64,000 nt of DNA from Betaproteobacteria bacterium (GTDB lineage Bacteria > Pseudomonadota > Gammaproteobacteria > Burkholderiales > Ga0077523). The DNA is taken from assembly GCA_016713305.1 (NCBI GenBank), contig JADJPK010000004.1, positions 62,001-126,000 on the forward strand, given 5' to 3'. A program made the position numbers and the translations under genes. The notes under the pieces are model-generated. The model saw nothing but the letters and a program-made list of their open reading frames with translations, was not told the origin of the DNA and did no database searches. Positions 9,162 through 18,820 of this stretch are shown in pieces (within the stretch, counting starts at the first letter, position 1; the number at the start of each line of letters is the position of its first letter).

Positions 9162-9998
9162 ATGCTTCTGTCCGCCCCCGGTTTCGTGCCGCTGATCGCC
9201 GAGCCGGACGATCTGTCCGGCGAGTGCGTGTGGTTCGTGTTCCACGGCAACAACATCCTGGTGCGGCGCGACGACACCAAGGTCGAGGTGCCGTGCGTGG
9301 AACATCCGCGCATGCTGGGGCTCGACCCGGTGCGGACGCAGTATCTCGGCACCCTGCACGGACGGCACTGCTTCTCGGCGGAATGCGAGGACGCCTCGAA
9401 CGCGCCGGACGATCTGCGCTGGGCGGGACTGCGAAGCCTCTTCGGCATCATCGACGACGGCACTTTCCTGCTGGCCGGCCGCGCTGTGCAGATCATGGAT
9501 TGGGACCGCTCGCACCGGTTCTGCGGCCGCTGCGGCACGGCCACGGAGCGCAGAAATCACGAAAGGTCCCGTGTCTGCCCGAGCTGCGGCCAGACGCACT
9601 ATCCGCGCGTCGCACCGGTGGCGATGGCGCTCGTGCAACGGGGACGCGAACTGCTGCTTGCCCGCTCGCCGCATTTTCCGCCAGGCATGTTCAGCGCACT
9701 GGCGGGGTTCGTCGAACCGGGAGAGAGCATCGAGGACTGCCTCGTGCGGGAGGTGAAGGAGGAAGTCGGGATCGACGTCGTCAACCTGCGCTATTTCTCG
9801 AGCCAGCCGTGGCCCTTCCCGCACTCGCTGATGATCGCCTTCCGCTGCGACTACGCCGGCGGCGACATCGTGCCGCAGGAAGGCGAGATCGAGGCGGCGG
9901 ACTGGTTCACGCTCGACGCTCTGCCCGTGCTGCCGCATCGCCTGAGCATCGCCCGGCGCCTGATCGACGCGGCGCTGGCCGAGCTGCGCGCGTCTTGA
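9162..9998 (+). CDS. nudC: NADH pyrophosphatase / NAD-cap hydrolase
   Basis: A Nudix enzyme cleaving NADH, and in E. coli also removing NAD caps from RNA 5' ends. 278 residues. The zinc ribbon has CGRC and CPSC near residues 123-147. The Nudix box is GFVEPGESIEDCLVREVKEE, followed by the SQPWPFPHSLM motif that distinguishes the NudC family. Starts 13 bases after lpdA and overlaps recQ by 4 bases. Confidence 0.94.
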   Translation: MLLSAPGFVPLIAEPDDLSGECVWFVFHGNNILVRRDDTKVEVPCVEHPRMLGLDPVRTQYLGTLHGRHCFSAECEDASNAPDDLRWAGLRSLFGIIDDGTFLLAGRAVQIMDWDRSHRFCGRCGTATERRNHERSRVCPSCGQTHYPRVAPVAMALVQRGRELLLARSPHFPPGMFSALAGFVEPGESIEDCLVREVKEEVGIDVVNLRYFSSQPWPFPHSLMIAFRCDYAGGDIVPQEGEIEAADWFTLDALPVLPHRLSIARRLIDAALAELRAS

Positions 9999-11917
9999 GG
10001 GCCGCGGAAGACTTGGCCGCGATTTCGGACGTTCCACCTCCGGAGTGCGATCCGGGCAGGATCCTCACCGAAGTCTTCGGTTTCAGCGCGTTTCGGGGCC
10101 AGCAGGACGCGATCGTCGAACACGTCTGCGCCGGCGGCGACGCGGTGGTGCTTATGCCCACGGGCGGAGGCAAGAGCCTCTGCTACCAGATCCCGGCCAT
10201 CGCTCGCCATCGTGCGGGACGCGGCGTCACCATCGTGGTGAGCCCGCTCATCGCGCTGATGCACGATCAGGTGGGGGCGCTCGAAGAAGCCGGGGTGCAC
10301 GCCGCCTGCCTCAATTCGTCCCAGTCTCCCGACGAGGCGCGCGATGTCGAGACGGAGCTTCGCGCCGCCCGTCTCGTGCTCCTCTATGTCGCCCCGGAGC
10401 GCATGCTCACGCCGCGCTTCCTGGCGATGCTGGACACCCTGCACGAACGCGGGCTTCTCGGTTCCTTCGCGATCGACGAAGCACATTGCGTGAGTCAGTG
10501 GGGCCACGATTTCCGCGAGGACTACCTCGGACTCACGGTGCTGCACGAGCGCTACCCGGACGTCCCGCGCATCGCGCTCACGGCGACGGCCGACGAATTC
10601 ACGCGTCAGGACATGGTGTCGCGCCTCAATCTCGACGGTGCGCGCATGTTCGTGAGCAGCTTCGACCGCCCGAACATCCGGTACACCCTCGTGGAGAAGG
10701 ACAATCCGCGCGCGCAGCTGCTGCGCCTCCTGCGGGAAGAGCACCCGGGGGAAGCCGGGATCGTGTATTGCGGCAGCCGCAACCGCGTGGACGACACGGC
10801 CGCGTGGCTCAACGGCGAAGGCATCGAGGCCCTGGCCTACCACGCGGGACTCGACGCGCAGACCCGTCGCGAACGGCAGGACCGCTTTCTGCGGGAAGAC
10901 GGCATCGTCATGGTGGCAACCATCGCCTTCGGCATGGGGATCGACAAGCCCGACGTGCGCTTCGTTGCGCACCTCGACCTGCCCAAGAGCCTTGAGGCCT
11001 ACTACCAGGAAACCGGACGGGCGGGACGCGATGGCGCGCCTGCCGATGCATGGATGACGTACGGGCTGTCGGACGTGGTCAACCAGCGCCGCATGATCGA
11101 CGAGAGCCCGGCGGCCGACGAGTTCAAGCGCATCCAGCGCTCGCGTCTTGATGCGCTGCTGGGTCTCGCGGAAGCGCACGATTGCCGCCGTGTCAGGCTG
11201 CTCGCGTACTTCGGCGAGCGCTCGCAGCCCTGCGGCAACTGCGACAACTGCCTGGAGCCGCCGGGAACATGGGATGCCACGGAGGCGGCGCGCAAGGCAT
11301 TGTCGTGCATCTTCCGCTTCGACCAGCACGGAAAAAATGGCGGCGCGACGCGGTTCGGTGCGGGCCACCTCATCGATGTGCTGCGAGGAAAATCCACCGA
11401 GAAGGTCGCGCAGTACGGCCATGCGCAGCTTTCCACGTTCGGGATAGGCGCGGATCTGTCAGAGGCGCGTTGGCGTGCGGTGCTCCGTCAGCTGGTGGCA
11501 GGCGGCTACATCCAGGCGGAGGGCGAGTACAACACGCTGGGTCTCACCGGGACTTCGCGGTCCGTCCTGAAAGGCGACATCGCCATCGTCGTGCGTGCGC
11601 CGAACGAAAGCGCGGGGCCTGCAAAGCGGCGAGATGCCACCGGCAGGCGCCGCGACACCGATGCCGAACTGGCGCAGGAGGACCTGCCGCGCTTTCGCGC
11701 GCTGCGCGAGTGGCGCGCGCGCGTGGCACGGGAACACGCACTCCCGGCTTACGTCGTCTTTCACGATGCGACGCTCGCAGAGATCGCCCGGCGAAATCCG
11801 GCAACCCTCCTCGCGCTCGGCACGGTTCAAGGCGTCGGCGCCACGAAGCTGGAGCGCTACGGCATGGACATCCTGACCGTGCTCGAGACCGTCTCCTCCG
11901 TGGACGCCGCCGCATGA
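9995..11917 (+). CDS. recQ: ATP-dependent DNA helicase RecQ
   Basis: A 3'-5' DNA helicase in recombination and repair. It has Walker A (PTGGGKSLCYQIP), the DEAH box with the RecQ-specific DEAHCVSQWGHDFR, motif VI (QETGRAGRDG), a zinc site (CRR...CGNCDNC), a winged helix and a C-terminal HRDC domain (about 560-625). Starts as TTG at 9995, overlapping the nudC stop in a TTGA arrangement; TTG at 10013 is the alternative. 640 residues, slightly longer than E. coli RecQ. Intact frame. Confidence 0.94.
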   Translation: MRAAEDLAAISDVPPPECDPGRILTEVFGFSAFRGQQDAIVEHVCAGGDAVVLMPTGGGKSLCYQIPAIARHRAGRGVTIVVSPLIALMHDQVGALEEAGVHAACLNSSQSPDEARDVETELRAARLVLLYVAPERMLTPRFLAMLDTLHERGLLGSFAIDEAHCVSQWGHDFREDYLGLTVLHERYPDVPRIALTATADEFTRQDMVSRLNLDGARMFVSSFDRPNIRYTLVEKDNPRAQLLRLLREEHPGEAGIVYCGSRNRVDDTAAWLNGEGIEALAYHAGLDAQTRRERQDRFLREDGIVMVATIAFGMGIDKPDVRFVAHLDLPKSLEAYYQETGRAGRDGAPADAWMTYGLSDVVNQRRMIDESPAADEFKRIQRSRLDALLGLAEAHDCRRVRLLAYFGERSQPCGNCDNCLEPPGTWDATEAARKALSCIFRFDQHGKNGGATRFGAGHLIDVLRGKSTEKVAQYGHAQLSTFGIGADLSEARWRAVLRQLVAGGYIQAEGEYNTLGLTGTSRSVLKGDIAIVVRAPNESAGPAKRRDATGRRRDTDAELAQEDLPRFRALREWRARVAREHALPAYVVFHDATLAEIARRNPATLLALGTVQGVGATKLERYGMDILTVLETVSSVDAAA

Positions 11918-12297
11918 CCCGCGGTTCGCATCGTTCCCTGTGGCTCGCGGTGGGATGGTTCGGTGTCGCGGTCGTGGTGTATTTCACCTTGATTCCCGAT
12001 CCACCCCAGCTCGACATGGAAGACGGCGACAAGGTGCAGCACCTCGTCGCGTACGCGTGTCTGATGGCGTGGTTCGCGCAGGCTCGCGCGCCGGGAGCCC
12101 ACCGGCGGACCACAGGCCTGCTGCTCGTCGCGATGGGAATCCTGCTGGAATTCGCCCAGGGGCTGACCGGCTACCGGTTCATGTCGCTGGCCGACATGGC
12201 CGCCAACACGGCCGGCGTCGCGCTGGGGTGGTTCGCCGCTCCGCCGCGATTGCCCGACGTCTACACCTGGTCCGCCAACCTGCTGAGCCGCCGGTGA
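11914..12297 (+). CDS. VanZ-family membrane protein
   Basis: A 127-residue protein with about four hydrophobic segments and the VanZ-like D-K-x-x-H pattern (DGDKVQHLVAYACLMAWF). Its role is unknown in most bacteria; the founding member gives low-level teicoplanin resistance. ATG at 11914 overlaps the recQ stop (ATGA), indicating translational coupling. Last gene of the left plus-strand run and convergent with the SHOCT gene. Confidence 0.8.
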   Translation: MTRGSHRSLWLAVGWFGVAVVVYFTLIPDPPQLDMEDGDKVQHLVAYACLMAWFAQARAPGAHRRTTGLLLVAMGILLEFAQGLTGYRFMSLADMAANTAGVALGWFAAPPRLPDVYTWSANLLSRR

Positions 12298-12322
12298 CGG
12301 GACGGGGCCGGGAAGACCCTGC

Positions 12323-13654
12323 TCAGCGATCCTCCCGCTTCAGCTGCCGCCAGTCTTCCTGCAGTTCCACCGACGGATTGAAGTTCACCGAATCGGACAG
12401 GATGTATTCGCCCTTGCCGTTGGTCCACGCGTTGCGATAGCCGAGGACAGTTCTATGCGTTCCTGGGTGCGCGGATCCGAGTACACCTCGACGCCCCGGA
12501 TCACCTGGCTGAACTGCTCCGCCTGACGGTCCTGCACCTCCTGCCTTTGCCGCACCGTCTCGCGCCAGGTGTTCTGAATGGACGCATTGGCTTCCTGCCA
12601 GATACGGTGGCGATCGCGGGCTGCGTCCGAGTTGATCTTGTTGATGCTGGACTGGAACCTTGCGATCGCAGCGGTATAGGCGGGATTGGGCCGCACGGAA
12701 GTCACCATGGTCGCGAACAATCCGGACTTGGCCTCCGAGTTCGCCCTTGGGAGCGCGAACGCCAAACACGTTGTATCCGGTCACCGTGTAGGTGCTCGAG
12801 GGTAGTTCATGTTCCCCTGCATGAGATCGGCCGTGTTGGCCGTCGGCATCACCGTGACGGCAACGGTCGCGCTCATCCATTCATCCACCTCCCCGGCCGG
12901 CCACCGTGTAGCCCAGACGTGCCTTCACCGCATCGACGCGGATGCCGCGCATGTAACCGGCCTGGATCAGTGGTTGGACCTGCTGCGTCAGCACACGCTG
13001 CTCTGCCTGGGCGACACCCGGCACCGGTTCCACAGCGCCCATCTGCGCCCCGCGTCGCACGGCGGGGATCACCAGATTGCGCACGAAGTTGGTCGCGTCC
13101 AGGACCGGATGCGGCGGGCAGCCGGTTCGATTCGCTGCCTGTTGCTGGAGAATCGGCTGCATCATCGGATCGTCGGTCCACTGCCACGTGTACGCGGGGA
13201 ACGATTCGAACGCCATCAGACCATCGGGAGCCGTCGCACGAAAAGTGATCTTCACGATGTTGGCCGGGCAGCCCATCTGGGTCGCATCCCATTGCACGCT
13301 GTCCTCGACCTTCCAGTCGGAGGGCACGAGCATGCGAAACACTTCGACGGGTTCGCCAAACCCCTGCTTGTCCATCACGCGCACAAGCCGCATCCGGTAC
13401 ACGCCCGCACTCTTTGCGCCAACCACGGGCGCCGGCGATGGCGCCGCCGCCGGAGTCCCCTTGCTGCCCGGCGCAGCGGCGCTCCTGCCGAGTTCGCGCT
13501 TCTTCGCCTCGTACTCTTCCTTGCCCAGGATGCCCGCCTGATAGGCGGCATCGAGCGCCCGCAACTTCTCCGGATCCGGCGCCGCGAGTGCTGCGGCGGC
13601 CCGGAGGAACAGCATGGCGACGATTGCCGCTCGTGCATCCGCAAAACGCTTCAT
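12323..13654 (-). CDS. Exported SHOCT-domain protein (four frameshifts)
   Basis: Signal peptide (MKRFADARAAIVAMLFLRAAAALA), then a SHOCT motif at about residues 29-51 (LRALDAAYQAGILGKEEYEAKK), then a long domain with no name I can give. The frame is clean to about 12893. After that four compensating one-base shifts are needed, near 12890, 12803, 12748 and 12452. With them one protein of about 443 residues emerges, ending WRQLKREDR; both the total length and the content fit. It is either badly sequenced or a genuine pseudogene. Its neighbour at 13690 is also exported and has a SHOCT motif. Confidence 0.6.
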
Positions 13655-13689
13655 GGTCCCGCTCCTTGCTGATCGTTGCGGGTCGCGGG

Positions 13690-14730
13690 CTAGCGCGGCA
13701 CCGTACCCAGCCGTACCTGCACATTCCCCGAACGGCCGCCGCGCACGAGACCCAGCGTGATCTGCTGACCCGGCTTGCTGCGCCCCACCGCCTGCACGAG
13801 CGATTGGGCATCGGTCACCGGAGCCCCATCGAAAGATACGACGACGTCGCCCGGCTGGATTCCGGCGGCGTCCGCGGGACTGCCGGGAGCGACCTGCGCA
13901 ACCAGCGCGCCCTTATCGACGCCGGTCATCTGGACGTCGTCCGCTTCCAACGCCCGGGTAGCCACGCCCAGCATGGGTCTGCCCGCCGCGGGCGCAGGCG
14001 TGCCGGATTCGTCGGCCGTGCGGCGAGGGGGCGCGGGCCGCGCCGGCGGTTCGGTTGACGCGAGCAATGCAGCTTTCTTCTGCGCATACTCGTCGTCGCT
14101 GAGCACTCCCGCCAGATGCGCCTGTTCCAGTGCCTCCAGCTTTCGCTTCCTCTCCGGAGAAACGGGAGGAGCGGACCGCGCGGGAGACGGCTCGGCGCCT
14201 CCGTCGGCGAAACGCACGCCCTTCTCCATGGCCTCGATGGCCGCCTTGTGCCGGGCGAAATCGTCCTGCGGTGTGCTGGTCATCATGACCAGCGTTCCAC
14301 CGGAAAACGGTACAGCGACCACGCGGAAGAACGAAGGCTGGCCCTTGGGACTGGTGCCCGAAGCGATCAGAAGTTCGGCAGGCTTGCCGCCGACCGTGGC
14401 CGGCCCGCGTTTAAGCTCCTGATACTTCCCCCATTGGGTGGCCACCTGCGCTGCCACGCTTTCCACCATTTGCCCGGGAGGAAGATTGCCGACCGTCACG
14501 GAAAGCGATGAATTGCCCGATACGAGAACGGACATCTGTTCCGAACTCGCGGCAACCGACCAGTCCTTCGGCACGGCAAGGGTGAAGCGCCCGCCCGGGT
14601 CGCGGAGGGTGGATTGTCCTGCCGCCGATCCTGCTGCAAACAAGGCGGAGAGGAAGACCACCACCGCTGCCGCGCTCAGACGTATGCCCTGGAGAAGCAG
14701 GACGGGGGAACTGTTCAACCGGGATTGCAT
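13690..14730 (-). CDS. Exported SHOCT and PDZ domain protein
   Basis: 346 residues, intact. A signal peptide (about 1-34, ending AGSAAG) is followed by a domain at about 36-180 that resembles PsbP-like or stress-type lipoprotein folds (LRDPGGRFTLAVPKDWSV). A SHOCT motif follows at about 205-228 (LEALEQAHLAGVLSDDEYAQKK), then a C-terminal PDZ domain at about 260-345 (GIQPGDVVVSFDGAPV). PDZ domains often bind peptide C termini in the periplasm; no protease domain is present. An in-frame ATG at 14763 is less likely because the signal peptide fits 14730. In line with the quinoprotein genes upstream. Confidence 0.75.
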   Translation of the reverse strand: MQSRLNSSPVLLLQGIRLSAAAVVVFLSALFAAGSAAGQSTLRDPGGRFTLAVPKDWSVAASSEQMSVLVSGNSSLSVTVGNLPPGQMVESVAAQVATQWGKYQELKRGPATVGGKPAELLIASGTSPKGQPSFFRVVAVPFSGGTLVMMTSTPQDDFARHKAAIEAMEKGVRFADGGAEPSPARSAPPVSPERKRKLEALEQAHLAGVLSDDEYAQKKAALLASTEPPARPAPPRRTADESGTPAPAAGRPMLGVATRALEADDVQMTGVDKGALVAQVAPGSPADAAGIQPGDVVVSFDGAPVTDAQSLVQAVGRSKPGQQITLGLVRGGRSGNVQVRLGTVPR

Positions 14731-14833
14731 GGCGGCCTCCGGGGCTGGGTCTGGCCGCATCATAAGCCCCGCGCCGCGATCTCGGCGGGAGGAAAGGCGC
14801 GCCAGGCCCCGGGGCCCCGCTGCGCCCGGACGT

Positions 14834-15638
14834 TCACTTCGGCGGCCGGTGCTCCACTCCATACCTGGCGTAGATGCGGCCCAGCGTGCCGTCGGCGATG
14901 AGCGAATCCAGCACCTTGTTGACCTCGTCCACCAACGCCTGGTCGGATTTGCGCAGGCCCACCGCGACGTCCCAGGACAGATCCGGTGCGCTGTCGAAGG
15001 CATACGTCATCCGCACCCCGGCATCCTGATGCTTGTGGATGTAGTAACTGAGCGTGGCGACCGACACGGCGGCGGCGGGAACGACTCCCTTGGCCAGTTC
15101 GTCGACCATGTCGTCCTGGAACGCATAGGGCGTCAGAGGCGCGCCGCTCTTGCCCAGCACGACGCTGGCGACCGACCCGACCATGGCCCCCACCTTGCGA
15201 TCCTTGGGGAGGTCCTTGTAGTCCTGGACGGGATCGACGCCGGGTGCGAAGCCAAGTGCCACGCCGGAGCGCTGATACGGGCGCGACAGCAAGGCCCGCC
15301 CCTTGTGCATCTCCGGATTGTTGACACTGTCGAGCTGCATGTCGCAGTTGACCACGTTGGCGCGACGGCGCGGCACGATCCATTCGATGGAGAGGAGAGC
15401 TTGAGCCCCTCGGCAATGGCACGCCCCACTTCGACCTGAAACCCGGGGTCCCCGGTTTGTCGCTGGCGTAGGGCAGCGTCTCCGGACTCGCGCACAGGGA
15501 GATGGTGCCCAGAGCGCGGACTTCCGCCAGCGTACGGGCCGACGCGGAACCGTTGAACGCTGCCATCAGCGCAGCGGCCACAAACCACCCGAGGGGGACA
15601 TGTTTCGCCCGGCGGGCGCTTGTGTGACTTCCGGTCAT
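14834..15638 (-). CDS. Quinoprotein-associated periplasmic binding protein, XoxJ/MoxJ type (two frameshifts)
   Basis: An extracellular solute-binding fold with a signal peptide (LGWFVAAALMAAFNGSASA). Core features include LCASPETLPYASDKPG, AMVGSVASVVLGKSG and a C-terminal GRIYARYGVEHRPPK. Such proteins accompany XoxF/MxaF-type quinoproteins and are thought to help cofactor loading or maturation, not transport. Two one-base losses, near 15446 and 15402, break it; corrected it is 268 residues. Its first four bases overlap the end of the cytochrome gene. Confidence 0.8.
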
Positions 15639-15991
15639 GGGTTCTGTGGCTCCTCGCCTTCCTTCAGATTGCGAATGAACTTCACGATCAACCGGATCTG
15701 GTCGTCGGAATAGATGCTGCCGAACGCCGCCATGCGGCTGGGCAGACCGTTCTTGATGCGGTTGACCATGTACTCGTCGCTACGTTCGGAATTCATGAGC
15801 TGCGGCCCCTTGCCGGCCTTCCGGCCGTAGTCCGCATGACAGAAACCGCAGATGTTGCGGAAGGTGTTCTTGACGTCGAAGTGCTTCTCGGCCGGCGCCG
15901 CATCGTCGGCGCTTGCCGGCTCGACCCCGAGAGCGAGGGCTGCCGCCAGGGACAGCGCCGAAATCGGGACCAAACGGCGGTGATTGTTCAC
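15635..15991 (-). CDS. Mono-heme c-type cytochrome, likely partner of the quinoprotein
   Basis: 118 residues. A signal peptide ending EPASA is followed by one heme site CGFCH at about residue 47 and a candidate axial Met in SRMAAFGS. It should take electrons from the PQQ dehydrogenase encoded upstream, as XoxG does for XoxF. GTG start at 15991 with a GGAGG site 6 bases before; a longer upstream ATG start would spoil the signal peptide. Overlaps the XoxJ-type gene by 4 bases. Confidence 0.85.
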   Translation of the reverse strand: MNNHRRLVPISALSLAAALALGVEPASADDAAPAEKHFDVKNTFRNICGFCHADYGRKAGKGPQLMNSERSDEYMVNRIKNGLPSRMAAFGSIYSDDQIRLIVKFIRNLKEGEEPQNP

Positions 15992-16084
15992 TGCATACCT
16001 CCGCAAAATATCAGGATTGGGCGCCCGTTCGCGGGTCGCCTCCACCCCGCAACGCCCGACGGTCCTTTCGGGTGACAGGGATGG

Positions 16085-16115
16085 AAAAAAGGGCGGAGAC
16101 GATGTCCCCGCCCTT
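16085..16115 (-). terminator. Rho-independent terminator between quinoprotein and cytochrome genes
   Basis: On the minus strand AAGGGCGG and CCGCCCTT close a stem around an 11-base loop, followed by a run of six T. It sits about 40 bases after the dehydrogenase stop and before the cytochrome gene, so it should make the dehydrogenase mRNA much more abundant than the downstream message. Confidence 0.85.
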
Positions 16116-16153
16116 CCTCCAGGCCCCGCGGCAGTTGCCGCGCCAGGTCTGGA

Positions 16154-17895
16154 TTACGGCAGTGCGAACACCTTCAGCACGCCGGAATCCTTGGGCATGC
16201 TCTTCCAGGGCTCGCCCCAGAGATCGCCGTAGCCGTCGCCGACCAGGCTTCCCCAGCCGGTCATCACAGCCACGTACTGCTTGCCCTTGGCCTTGTAGGA
16301 GATCGTGCCGCCGTTGCTGCCCTGACCCATGTTGTGCGCCCAGAGCTTCTTGCCGTTGGTGGCATCGTAGGCCGTGAACATGCCATCTGCTTCAGGCACG
16401 AACAGCAGGTTGCCGGCCGTGGACAGCAGACCGCCGTGAGGCACCGCACCCGGATACCTGATCTCGAACTTCACCGCACCGGTGATCGGATCGCGAGCGC
16501 GGATGTGTCCGTGCGGAGGCTGGTCGCCGGGGCCGTGCATCGTGAAGTTGGCGCCGATGTTGAGCTGGACGACGGGCTCGGTGATCGGCTCGGTCTTCAC
16601 GATGTCCAGGTCCATACACCACTCGAAACCGACCTTGTACATCAGGTTGGTCTTCGGGCTGTAAGTACCCGCGTTCCAGCTGTAGCCGCCAGCGATGGCC
16701 GGGCAGAGGTTCTTGTGCTTGCCTTCGGGCGGATCCAGCGGCCGACCAGCGTGCCGTCGTCCTTGATGTCCTTCACGAAGTTGATCGCGTCCACACCCTT
16801 GCAGACCTTCACGGGCTTGCCGGACTTGCGGTCGAACACGAACACGAAGCCGCTCTTGCTGGGATGCACGACGTACTTCTTGCCGTCCCGGTCGATCATC
16901 ATCAGCTCGCCCTGGGCGGGGTCGAAGTCCCAGGCGTCATGCGGCAGAACCTGGTGATAGCTCTTCAGTTCGCCCGTGTCGGGATTCAGCTGCAGCACGG
17001 AGGAGGTGTACAGGTTCAGGCCGGGACGGGGTCCTTCGGTCATGAACTTGTCGCCGGCCCAGTCGTACAGGGGAGCCGGGTTGGCCGTACCCCACCACAC
17101 CGTGTCGTTCTCCGGATCGTAGCTGCCGGCCATCCAGCCGCCGCCACCACCCGTCTTGTAGGAATCGCCGCCCCAGGTGTTGCGCGCATCCGACTTCGTG
17201 CCGTCGTTGCCGCCGGCGGTCATGAAGGACCACACCTTCTCGCCGGTCTTGGCATTGATGCCGAAGATCGGGCCGCGATCGGGCCACTCGCCGCCCTGGG
17301 CGCCGATGATGACCTTGTCCTTCACGAGCAGGGGTGCACCGGTGAAGCCGACCGTCAGCTTCTCGGAATTGACCAGCTTGGTTTCCCAATTGAGCTTGCC
17401 GGTCTTCATGTCGATGGCGGCCAGCTTGCCATCGAGCGTGCCCATGTAGATATTGCCGTAGCCGATGGCGATGCCGCGGTTGTAGGGCGAGTGCGTCTGC
17501 CGTGCGACCAGGTCCTCGTTCAGCTTGTGCTTGTACGTCCAGATCATCTTGCCCGTCGCACCGTCCAGTGCGTAGACCTGGTTGTACGGGCTGGTGTAAT
17601 ACAGCACGCCATCGACGGCGAGCGGAATACCTTGCAAGCCGCGGTTGGCGCGCGACGCAACGTGCGACCAGGCTTCCTGCAGCTTGCCGACGTTCCTGGT
17701 GTTGATGTCGTCGAGCGCGCTGAAGTGCCAGGACTTGTAGGACCCGTGATACGACATCCAGTTGCCGGGCTCCTTGTCCGCATTGAGCAGGCGGGCGCCG
17801 TCCACATCGGCAGCCATGGCCGCTCCGGACACGAACAGGCCTGCCGAGATCGCGGACGCAAGCACGCGGGGCGTGAAGCGAGACGATTTACGCAT
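16154..17895 (-). CDS. PQQ-dependent alcohol dehydrogenase, XoxF-like (one frameshift)
   Basis: A periplasmic quinoprotein that oxidises an alcohol with PQQ and a bound metal. Signal peptide 1-29 (ends AAMA) and eight-bladed propeller repeats. The metal ligands are visible: Glu203 (GGEWPDRG), Asn272 (GTANPAP) and catalytic Asp323 in HDAWDFD. Asp325, two residues later, is the extra Asp that marks lanthanide-dependent enzymes; calcium types have Ala there. The vicinal Cys-Cys found in most methanol and ethanol dehydrogenases is replaced by RQTHSPYNRG. One base is missing near 16738 (repair VGRLDPPEGKHK), giving 580 residues. Substrate unknown. Confidence 0.88.
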
Positions 17896-18272
17896 GGTGA
17901 ACCTCCCAAACGAATTCTTCCTACGAAATCCGCGGACGATCGCGCCTCGAAAGGGGCGCGGACCGCTGGATGCTCTTGGGCTTGTAGTCCCCACGAGAGA
18001 ACTCCGCCTTGACGCCGGCACAACTGCGGAACCGGCTTCAACCCGCTCTCAAAGGGGTACCGGATGATTCTCAGGATGTTTTCCTGGTCCGTCAAGGGAA
18101 ACGGTCCAAGCGTATGTATCCCGTTTTCCCACTCGTATTCCATTCTTGTTCCTATTGTCATCTCCAATCGATTGACGCTTTCGAGATGCAGTACGACGAT
18201 GATCGCCGACGGTGGCGCGCGTGCCCGGCGGGGATGCGGGATCGCCAGTTCAGCCCGCATCCCGGGTGATCC
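17896..18272. other. 377-base divergent intergenic region
   Basis: Lies between the quinoprotein gene (minus) and an HExxH protein gene (plus). It holds the ribosome site GGAGG before the quinoprotein start, a GC stem near 17942-17961 and the promoter at 18067-18095. No plausible extra coding frame is seen. Confidence 0.6.
18067..18095 (-). promoter_or_regulatory. Candidate sigma-70 promoter for the quinoprotein gene
   Basis: On the minus strand TTGACG (18090-18095), a 17-base spacer and GAGAAT (18067-18072). The -35 box is 5 of 6 and the -10 is 4 of 6. It leaves a leader of about 165 bases before the start at 17895, with a CGCGCC/GGCGCG stem near 17942-17961. Confidence 0.5.
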
Positions 18273-18702
18273 ATGGACAGAACGCCCCTGCTCGACCTGG
18301 TCGCCGAACTTCTGGCGGCCATCAGACTCCTTACCGGTTATCCGATCCCGGACCGCTTGCCCGAAATCCATGTCGTTCCGCCGGCGGAAATCCAGCGGCT
18401 CCTGTGCAAGAGCAACTGCGGCATCAAGGCGTTCTACCATCCCGACAAAGGGCATCTTCGTCAGCAATACCGCAGACCCCGCCAGCGACGTACTGGGCCG
18501 CTCGATCCTGCTGCATGAACTGGTGCACCACGTCCAGCACGTGACGGGCAAGTTCGACCGCGTATCGAACGCTTGCGAACGCTGGTACTCCAAGGAACGC
18601 GAGGCCTACGAGGTCCAGAACGCCTATCTGCGTGAGCAGGGCGAAAGGCGGAGATTCGCGCTCGACTCGCTCCCGCACATGTGCGCCGACGGAGAGCCCT
18701 GA
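18273..18702 (+). CDS. Small HExxH putative metallopeptidase (one frameshift)
   Basis: About 142 residues after removing one extra G near 18450 (repair YHPDKGIFVSNTADPAS). The zinc motif HELVHHVQH is at about residue 83, with a downstream ACERWYSKEREAYEVQNAYL helix whose Glu may be the third ligand. There is no signal peptide. A cytosolic peptidase-like protein of unknown substrate. A second small HExxH protein of similar build is 4 kb away (22327). Confidence 0.7.
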
Positions 18703-18820
18703 CAGGGCCGCCACGGCAGGCGGGTGCGGTGCACCGTGTCCTGCCCCGCGGAATTTTGTTAAGGTCTCGCGCCCCGGACGTCCCGCCGGACCGATCAATG
18801 CCACGAACAGGTGATCTCAC

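Noticed and set aside
9224..9994. An N-terminal extension of RecQ reaching into nudC
   Set aside because: The frame is open upstream by chance; the Arg-rich sequence has no RecQ similarity and TTG starts sit at the nudC stop.
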